From assembly GCA_030655395.1 (NCBI GenBank), contig JAURVQ010000003.1, positions 1 through 42,984 of the forward strand: a stretch of 42,984 nucleotides of DNA. Direction: 5' to 3'. Origin of the DNA: Gammaproteobacteria bacterium (GTDB taxonomy: Bacteria > Pseudomonadota > Gammaproteobacteria > SURF-13). The position numbers and the translations under genes are program-made. Positions 37,525-42,984 of the stretch are shown in pieces. Under the pieces are notes generated by a model that saw nothing but the letters and a program-made list of their open reading frames with translations, was not told the origin of the DNA and searched no databases. Within the stretch, counting starts at the first letter, position 1. Each line of letters starts with the position of its first letter.

Positions 37525-38673
37525 CTACGACGATTCTGCGGGGTCGAACAGGCGGTGATATTCGGTGATGGCGTAGCGGTCGGTCATGCCGGCGACGTAG
37601 TCCGCCACCGCGCGCGAGCGTCCGGATTTTCCGGTTTCATGTTCCAGTGTCGTGGCGCGGGCGGCGAACTCCGGCGGCAGCAGGCCCGGCTCCACCATGA
37701 AGGCCTCGAACAGCGCGCGTACCGTGCGTGCCGCCTTGGTGGTCATGCGTGTGACGCGAAAATGCCGGTACAGATGCTCGCGCAGGAAACGCTTCAGCTC
37801 CAGGCCCTGGCGGCGCATCTCCGGGCTGAAGCCGATGAGCGGTTCGCTGTGCACGCGCACCGCGTCGATGTCGGCGGGCGACGCCGCGTTCAGGGCGGCG
37901 CGGCTGGTCTCCACCAGATCGACGATCTGGCGGTTGATCAGGCGGCGCACCGTTTCGTGAACCGCGCGCCGTTCAGCCAGCGCAGGATGGGCGTGCAGTA
38001 CCTCAGCGTATTGCGCGTGGAAAAGCTCGACGGCGTTAAGCTGCTCGAGACTGATGAGCCCGGAGCGCAGGCCGTCATCCACGTCGTGACTGTTGTAGGC
38101 GACCTCGTCCGCGAGGTTGGCGAGCTGCGCCTCAAGGCTCGGCTGGTGTTTGTGCAGAAAACGCAGGCCCAGTTCGCCCAGCTCTTTTGCCTTGGTCAGT
38201 GAACAATGCTTGAGGATACCCTCGCGCGTCTCGAAGGTGAGGTTCAGTCCCACAAAACCGGCGTAGCGCTCTTCCAGTTCGTCCACCACGCGCAGCGATT
38301 GCAGGTTGTGCTCGAAGCCGCCGAATTCGCGCATGCAGTCGTTGAGGGCGTCCTGACCGGCGTGGCCGAACGGCGTGTGGCCGAGGTCGTGCGCGAGCGC
38401 GATGGCCTCTACCAGGTCTTCGTTGAGCGCGAGCGCGCGCGCCACCGAGCGCGCGATCTGCGCCACCTCGATGGAATGCGTGAGGCGGGTGCGGAACATG
38501 TCGCCTTCATGGTTGACGAACACCTGCGTCTTGTATTCCAGGCGGCGGAACGCGGCGCTGTGGATGATGCGGTCGCGGTCGCGCTGAAACTCGCTGCGGT
38601 ATGATGGCGCGGCCTCCGCATGGCGGCGTCCACGCGACTGTTCGGGATGTGCGGCGTAAGACGCGAGTGTCAT
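37525..38673 (-). CDS. dgt: dGTP triphosphohydrolase-like protein
   Basis: HD-domain enzyme that splits dNTPs into deoxynucleoside and triphosphate. The 382-residue protein has the segment [43 protein letters not shown], the HD motif [17 protein letters not shown], and [17 protein letters not shown]. It is the shorter (dGTPase-like, type 2) form. It overlaps aroB by 4 bp (ATGA). In Pseudomonas the position between aroB and gltB is taken by damX. Confidence 0.94.
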   Translation of the reverse strand: MTLASYAAHPEQSRGRRHAEAAPSYRSEFQRDRDRIIHSAAFRRLEYKTQVFVNHEGDMFRTRLTHSIEVAQIARSVARALALNEDLVEAIALAHDLGHTPFGHAGQDALNDCMREFGGFEHNLQSLRVVDELEERYAGFVGLNLTFETREGILKHCSLTKAKELGELGLRFLHKHQPSLEAQLANLADEVAYNSHDVDDGLRSGLISLEQLNAVELFHAQYAEVLHAHPALAERRAVHETVRRLINRQIVDLVETSRAALNAASPADIDAVRVHSEPLIGFSPEMRRQGLELKRFLREHLYRHFRVTRMTTKAARTVRALFEAFMVEPGLLPPEFAARATTLEHETGKSGRSRAVADYVAGMTDRYAITEYHRLFDPAESS

Positions 38674-39752
38674 GCGGTGCGACAGGCGTCCAGCGTGGCG
38701 CGCAGGAGTTGTGGATCGAAGTCCGCGCTGATGACGGCTTGGCCGATGCCCTTGAGCAGAATCAAGCGCAGTTTGCCGCCGCTCACCTTTTTATCCACCG
38801 CCATGAGGTCGAGAAACTGCTCGCTGCCGATCTGCGCGGGCGCGCGCACGGGCAGGTGCGCGCGCACGAACAAGGCCTCGATACGATGCTGGTCTGGTGC
38901 GGAAATCCAGCCGAGACGGCAGGAGAGATCGGCGGCCAGCGCCATGCCGGCGGCAATCGCCTCGCCGTGCAGCCAGGCGCCGTAACCGAGGCCGGTCTCG
39001 ATGGCATGACCGAAGGTATGGCCGAAATTGAGCAGCGCGCGTTCGCCGCTTTCACGTTCATCGCGCGCCACCACATCGGCCTTGTTGCGGCACGAGCGCT
39101 CGATGGCGAACGCAAGCGAGGCGGGGTCGCGCGCGCGCAAGGCCTCGATATTTTTTTCCAGCCAGACAAAAAATTCAGCATCGCGGATGAGACCGTATTT
39201 GATCACCTCGGCAATGCCGGCGCCGAGTTCGCGCTCCGGCAGCGTGTTCAGCGTATCGGTGTCTGCGATTACGCAACGCGGCTGGTAAAACGCGCCGATC
39301 ATGTTCTTGCCCAGCGGATGATTCACGCCGGTCTTGCCACCGACGGAGGAATCCACCTGCGCCAGCAGCGTGGTCGGAATCTGGATGAAATTCACGCCGC
39401 GCTGGTAACAGGCCGCGGCAAAGCCGGTGAGATCCCCGATCACGCCGCCGCCGAGGGCGATCAGCGTCGTGCTGCGGTCGTGGCGGTTTTTGAGCAGGGC
39501 AGTGAAGATGGTATTCAGCGTGTCGAGGGTTTTGTATTTTTCGCCATCGGGAAGAATCACTGAATCGCAGTGAAAGCCGATGAGCGCAGTCAGCGTCTTG
39601 TCGAGATATAACGGCGCGACCGTTTCATTGCTCACCACCATCACCTGCTTGCCGGCGATGTGGGGCGCTATGATGTCGCTGCGGCCCAGCAGGCCGGGGC
39701 CGATGCAGATCGGGTAACTGCGCGATCCGAGATCAAGTTGAAGCGTGGGCAT
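38670..39752 (-). CDS. aroB: 3-dehydroquinate synthase
   Basis: Second step of the shikimate pathway: DAHP to 3-dehydroquinate, using NAD+ and a divalent metal. The 360-residue protein has the NAD-binding segment [42 protein letters not shown], the [34 protein letters not shown] stretch, and the metal His of [12 protein letters not shown]. It follows aroK after 69 bp on the same strand. Confidence 0.97.
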   Translation of the reverse strand: MPTLQLDLGSRSYPICIGPGLLGRSDIIAPHIAGKQVMVVSNETVAPLYLDKTLTALIGFHCDSVILPDGEKYKTLDTLNTIFTALLKNRHDRSTTLIALGGGVIGDLTGFAAACYQRGVNFIQIPTTLLAQVDSSVGGKTGVNHPLGKNMIGAFYQPRCVIADTDTLNTLPERELGAGIAEVIKYGLIRDAEFFVWLEKNIEALRARDPASLAFAIERSCRNKADVVARDERESGERALLNFGHTFGHAIETGLGYGAWLHGEAIAAGMALAADLSCRLGWISAPDQHRIEALFVRAHLPVRAPAQIGSEQFLDLMAVDKKVSGGKLRLILLKGIGQAVISADFDPQLLRATLDACRTA

Positions 39753-39821
39753 GAGTGTGGCGCTGCATGTCGTTAAGCGTTGATTTTAGGGCGCGCTTTA
39801 TTGTACGCCAATCGGTGCGGG

Positions 39822-40349
39822 TCATGTCCTGAGATGGCGCATGATGTCATTCACTACGCTCGGTGTACGGCGGCGGTGGGTTTCGACCACAAGATCGGCG
39901 ACCTCGCGATAGAGCGGGTCACGTTCCTGTATCAGCTGTTCAAGCCGTACGCGCGGATTTTCCGTTTGCATGAGCGGGCGGTGTGTGTCCCTGCCGATAC
40001 GTTTGAGCAGGTGTTCGATCGGTGCGTGCAGATAGATCACCGTACCGTGCGTGGCGAGCGCGGCGCGATTGGCAGGGTCGAGGATCGCGCCGCCGCCGGT
40101 GGCGAGGACGGCGTTCTCGTGTCGGACCAGTTCCGCGATCATGTTTTTTTCGCGCGCCCGAAAGCCGGCCTCGCCTTCCAGTTCGAAGATGAGCGGGATG
40201 CTGGCGCCGGTGCGGCGTTCGATTTCATGGTCGCTGTCGTGGAAGCTGAGGTGCAGTCGCCGCGCGAGTTCGCGCCCGACGGTGGTCTTGCCCGCGCCCA
40301 TCGGGCCGACCAGGAACAGATTTCCGTGCTTGAGTGGGATGGCGGTCAT
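39822..40349 (-). CDS. aroK: Shikimate kinase
   Basis: Phosphorylates shikimate with ATP. The ATG at 40349 gives 175 residues, the usual family size. The P-loop is GPMGAGKTT (15-23), then FHDSDHEIERRTGASIPLIFELEGEAGFRAREKNMI, and VLATGGGAILDPANR, all substrate-binding motifs. A GTG at 40403 would add 18 residues with no family resemblance (PVQRALDFPTDTGKDAG). No strong SD precedes either start. pilQ ends 72 bp upstream. Confidence 0.95.
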   Translation of the reverse strand: MTAIPLKHGNLFLVGPMGAGKTTVGRELARRLHLSFHDSDHEIERRTGASIPLIFELEGEAGFRAREKNMIAELVRHENAVLATGGGAILDPANRAALATHGTVIYLHAPIEHLLKRIGRDTHRPLMQTENPRVRLEQLIQERDPLYREVADLVVETHRRRTPSVVNDIMRHLRT

Positions 40350-40421
40350 GCCGGCATCTTTGCCGGTATCGGTGGGGAAATCAAGCGCCCGTTGAACGGG
40401 CACCGCGTGCCACGGATATGA

Positions 40422-42593
40422 TTATTTCAGGCTCAGGTTATCCTCCAGTATCTTGGGCGTGACGAAGATCAGCAGTTCGTTTTTGTTGTTTTTATTGAGC
40501 TCCTGTTTGAACAAAAAGCCGATATAGGGCAGATCACCCAGGAACGGCACGCGCTGTGTGTCTTTGCTGGTGGTCTGTTCGTACACGCCGCCCAGCACGA
40601 TGGTTTCGCCGTTATCCACCAGCACCTGGGTGGAGACCTGCTTGGTGTTGATGGCTGGCACTGAGGAGCCGGCGAGGACGACGATCTCGCCGCGCGAGTC
40701 CTTGTTCACCGTGAGGTCCATGATGATGTGGTTGTCCGGTGTGATCTGCGGCTTCACCTTGAGCGAGAGCACCGCCTTCTTGAACGATACGGTGACGGCG
40801 CCGCTCGAACTCGCTTCCAGATACGGAATCTCCTCGCCCTGTTCTATCAGAGCCTCTTTCTGGTTCGCCGTGACCACGCGCGGATTGGAGATGACCTCAC
40901 CGCGTTTTTCCTTCTGCAGCGCGGAGAGTTCCAGCTCCAGCAAGGTGCCAAACGGCAGCCGTGCGATGGCCAGGCCTATCGAAGGGCCGGTGACCGGCAG
41001 GTTCACGTTGAGCCGATCGACCGGGATGATGTTGGTTGCCGCGGAGTTGTTCGAGTTGCCGAAGGGGAGGTTGTTGATCAGATTGGTGGTGCCGTTGATC
41101 GTGCCGGCGGTCGTTACCTTTTCTCCCAGCGTGGCATCCGCGTTGGAGTTTTTGCTCACGCCGAACTTCACTCCCAGATCCTTGCTGAAGTTGTCGTCCG
41201 CGATCACCACGCGCGATTCGATCATCACCTGGCGCTGTGCCACGTCAAGCGTGGTGACCAGCTTTCTGACTTCGGCCAGCTTGTCCGACACGTCCTGCAC
41301 CAGCAGCGTGTTGGTGCGCTCGTCGACCGCGACATTGCCGCGCGGTGAGAGCAGCGAATTTTCCTTGGCCTTGAGCAGCGCGGCGAGGTCTGAGGCCTTG
41401 GCGAAGTTGATACGGATGAACTCCGAGCGCAGCGGGGCCAGCTCGGCCACCTGTTTCTGTGATTCCAGGTCGAGTTTTTCGCGCGCCGCGACCTCCTCAC
41501 TCGGCGCCACCTGGATCACGTTGCCGTTCTGGCGCATGGCGAGTCCCTTGGTCTTCAGGACAATGTCGAGCGCCTGGTCCCACGGCACGTTCTTCAGGCG
41601 CAGGGTGAGGTTGCCCTGCACGGTGTCGCTCGCCACCATATTGAGACCGGTGAAATCGGCAATCAACTGCAGCACCGCACGTACTTCTATGTTCTGAAAA
41701 TTAAGCGAAAGCTTTTCGCCGGTATAGCCCTTTTCTTTTTTGGCGACTTCCTGCTGTTCCTTGGTGAGCGGCTTCACTTCTATGGTGAATACATTTCCCG
41801 ACTGGTATGCGAGGTGCTCGAACTCACCTTGCGGTGTGATGGTCATGCGCACATGGCTGCCGAGCGTGGCGGTTTCCACCGTCTTTACCGGTGTGGCGAA
41901 GTCGATCACATCGAGGCGCCGCTCCAGATTCTCGGGCACGCTGCTGTTCAGGAAGTCGGCCAGTATCTTGCCGCCTTCCTCGCGGATGTCCACGCCGGTG
42001 GCGGGGTCGGACAGGGTCACCAGGATACGGCCTTCGCCGCTCTCGCCGCGGCGGAAGTCGACATTATTGAGGGCATGCCGGGACGCGCCCGTGGCCGGTG
42101 GTGCCGACGTCGGGGAGCCTTTTGCGAGTGCCGTGTCAGGAGCGCTTTCCAAGGTGAGGTAAACCGTGTTGCCTTCGATGCGCGTTTCGTAGGCGGCAGG
42201 CTGCGCCATGTTTAGCACCACGCGCGTGCGGCCCTTGGCCTCGACCACGTTGAAGCTCTTCGCCAGCCCCACTCCGATCGGCTGACTGCTCTTGCCAATC
42301 TTGTGGGTGGTGTGCGGAAAATCGAGCACGATGCGCGCCGGGTTGTCGATGGTGAAGCTGATCGGCTGCGGCGGCGCGCTGTCCATGCTGAGCTTGAGTT
42401 GCACGCGATCACCGGGCAGCGCCGTGATGCTGATGTCTTGCAGTGTAGTGGCGGGTGCTGCGGGCTCCGCGGCGAAGGCCGGTGCCGCGACGAGTCCGGT
42501 GGCGAGCATGAGCCCGAACATGCGAGCCAGAATGGGCCGCCTGCGTCCGTAGATGCCGGTGTTGGTGGTGGTGTGCATAGCTGTCAGGGTCAT
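40422..42593 (-). CDS. pilQ: Type IV pilus secretin PilQ
   Basis: Outer-membrane secretin through which the type IV pilus leaves the cell. The 723-residue precursor has a signal peptide (cleavage near VAAPAFA, about residue 41), AMIN domains for cell-wall binding (about 50-260; TLQDISITALPGDRVQLKLS, RVVLNMAQPAAYETRI), an STN domain (LSLNFQNIEVRAVLQLIADFTGLNMVAS), a secretin N-domain and the C-terminal pore domain (VISNPRVVTANQKEALIEQGEEIPYLE, ETIVLGGVYEQ, VPFLGDLPYIGFLFK). It overlaps pilP by 4 bp (ATGA), so the two are co-translated. Confidence 0.96.
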   Translation of the reverse strand: MTLTAMHTTTNTGIYGRRRPILARMFGLMLATGLVAAPAFAAEPAAPATTLQDISITALPGDRVQLKLSMDSAPPQPISFTIDNPARIVLDFPHTTHKIGKSSQPIGVGLAKSFNVVEAKGRTRVVLNMAQPAAYETRIEGNTVYLTLESAPDTALAKGSPTSAPPATGASRHALNNVDFRRGESGEGRILVTLSDPATGVDIREEGGKILADFLNSSVPENLERRLDVIDFATPVKTVETATLGSHVRMTITPQGEFEHLAYQSGNVFTIEVKPLTKEQQEVAKKEKGYTGEKLSLNFQNIEVRAVLQLIADFTGLNMVASDTVQGNLTLRLKNVPWDQALDIVLKTKGLAMRQNGNVIQVAPSEEVAAREKLDLESQKQVAELAPLRSEFIRINFAKASDLAALLKAKENSLLSPRGNVAVDERTNTLLVQDVSDKLAEVRKLVTTLDVAQRQVMIESRVVIADDNFSKDLGVKFGVSKNSNADATLGEKVTTAGTINGTTNLINNLPFGNSNNSAATNIIPVDRLNVNLPVTGPSIGLAIARLPFGTLLELELSALQKEKRGEVISNPRVVTANQKEALIEQGEEIPYLEASSSGAVTVSFKKAVLSLKVKPQITPDNHIIMDLTVNKDSRGEIVVLAGSSVPAINTKQVSTQVLVDNGETIVLGGVYEQTTSKDTQRVPFLGDLPYIGFLFKQELNKNNKNELLIFVTPKILEDNLSLK

Positions 42594-42984
42594 TTCTTAC
42601 CCCCCTCTGTGGTTTCTTCGCTGAGTGTCAATGAGGCCGGACGCTCGATCCAGCCGCCTTGCCCGTTTTCGATGAGTTCGATTAGTTCGATGCCTTGGTC
42701 GGTGATTTTGGTGATGTGCCCTTCGTTCTGGCCCAGATAGTTGCCCGGCTTGACACGGTACACGGAGCCGTCCGGCGCCTTGATGAGCGACCATTCTTCT
42801 CCCGCGCGGCCGAGATTACCAACCAGACGCAGGGTATCCAGCGGAAAACCCTCCAGGGCCTCTTTATGGCGATTGGGATTGGGGCGCGGGCCGGCCTTGG
42901 CCGACACCGCCGCGGGTTCCAGCGAGGGCGTGAAGGGGTCGCGCAGGTTTGCGGGATAGGCGTAGGTTTCGTAGGGTTTGATCT
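42590..42984 (-). CDS. pilP: Type IV pilus lipoprotein PilP (start outside window)
   Basis: Inner-membrane lipoprotein that links the PilMNO complex to PilQ. About 131 C-terminal residues are visible. The PilP signature IKPYETYAYPANLRDPFTPS at the window edge leads to the C-terminal beta-domain: LEGFPLDTLRLVGNLGRAGEEWSLIKAPDGSVYRVKPGNYLGQNEGHITKI. The lipobox and first part lie beyond the window. An internal GTG at 42907 is not the real start because the conserved residues extend upstream of it. Confidence 0.93.
   Translation of the reverse strand, partial: IKPYETYAYPANLRDPFTPSLEPAAVSAKAGPRPNPNRHKEALEGFPLDTLRLVGNLGRAGEEWSLIKAPDGSVYRVKPGNYLGQNEGHITKITDQGIELIELIENGQGGWIERPASLTLSEETTEGGKK

Noticed and set aside
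42590-42907. Separate small gene starting at the GTG at 42907
   Set aside because: The conserved PilP residues continue upstream to the window edge, so this is the C-terminal part of pilP.

Overview
The window reads as chromosomal core sequence of a GC-rich gammaproteobacterium. The evidence is the gene order: suhB-trmJ-cysE; kdsD-kdsC-lptC-lptA-lptB-rpoN-hpf-ptsN-hprK-rapZ-IIA-ptsH; and pilP-pilQ-aroK-aroB-dgt-gltB-gltD-hemE, which follows the pilMNOPQ-aroKB-gltBD-hemE order known from Pseudomonas and relatives. The mix of type IV pili, an HPr kinase and a FimX-like protein points to an environmental lineage (Chromatiales/Acidiferrobacterales-like) rather than an enteric one; that placement is inference. 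No tRNA, rRNA, CRISPR array, prophage or transposase gene was seen.

Layout. 1-1073: recA (cut by the window edge) and suhB, minus strand. 1185-2739: trmJ and cysE. 2917-10917: a long plus-strand run for Kdo synthesis, LPS export, sigma-54, ribosome hibernation and the regulatory nitrogen PTS, with a single-domain HPr kinase and RapZ. 11006-13239: a CorA transporter and an EAL-HDOD signalling protein. 13257-17314: a four-gene Gld-like ABC exporter cluster. 17329-21469: mutM, a cold-shock gene, and the EF-P system (epmA, efp, epmB). 21656-23743: a FimX-like degenerate REC-PAS-GGDEF-EAL protein. 23804-28510: a DUF1015 gene, htpX and parC on the minus strand. 28539-29626: a shortened DUF167 gene and a secreted beta-propeller protein. 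29715-42984: hemE, a Doc/AbrB toxin-antitoxin pair, gltD, gltB, dgt, aroB, aroK, pilQ and partial pilP, all minus strand.

Most genes are standard. The unusual content is between them. A roughly 147-bp repeat occurs three times (2732, 19680, 21507). It has imperfect terminal inverted repeats, a GC-rich hairpin and a fully conserved run fitting the G-quadruplex pattern, and the copies sit flush against gene starts or stops. Separately, several unrelated long palindromes (1084, 3933, 23741, 25073, 26130) share one design: a short word, often repeated in tandem, then a spacer of about 20 nt, then its reverse complement. Good promoter matches include a sigma-54 site just upstream of rpoN, a sigma-32 site just upstream of htpX and a sigma-70 promoter with a structured leader at gltB.

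Functional links: the FimX-like protein may act on the type IV pilus whose secretin genes lie at the right end. HprK, IIA-Ntr, the mannose-type IIA and HPr form a regulatory phosphorelay next to rpoN, but no EI gene follows. The EF-P modification enzymes flank their substrate.
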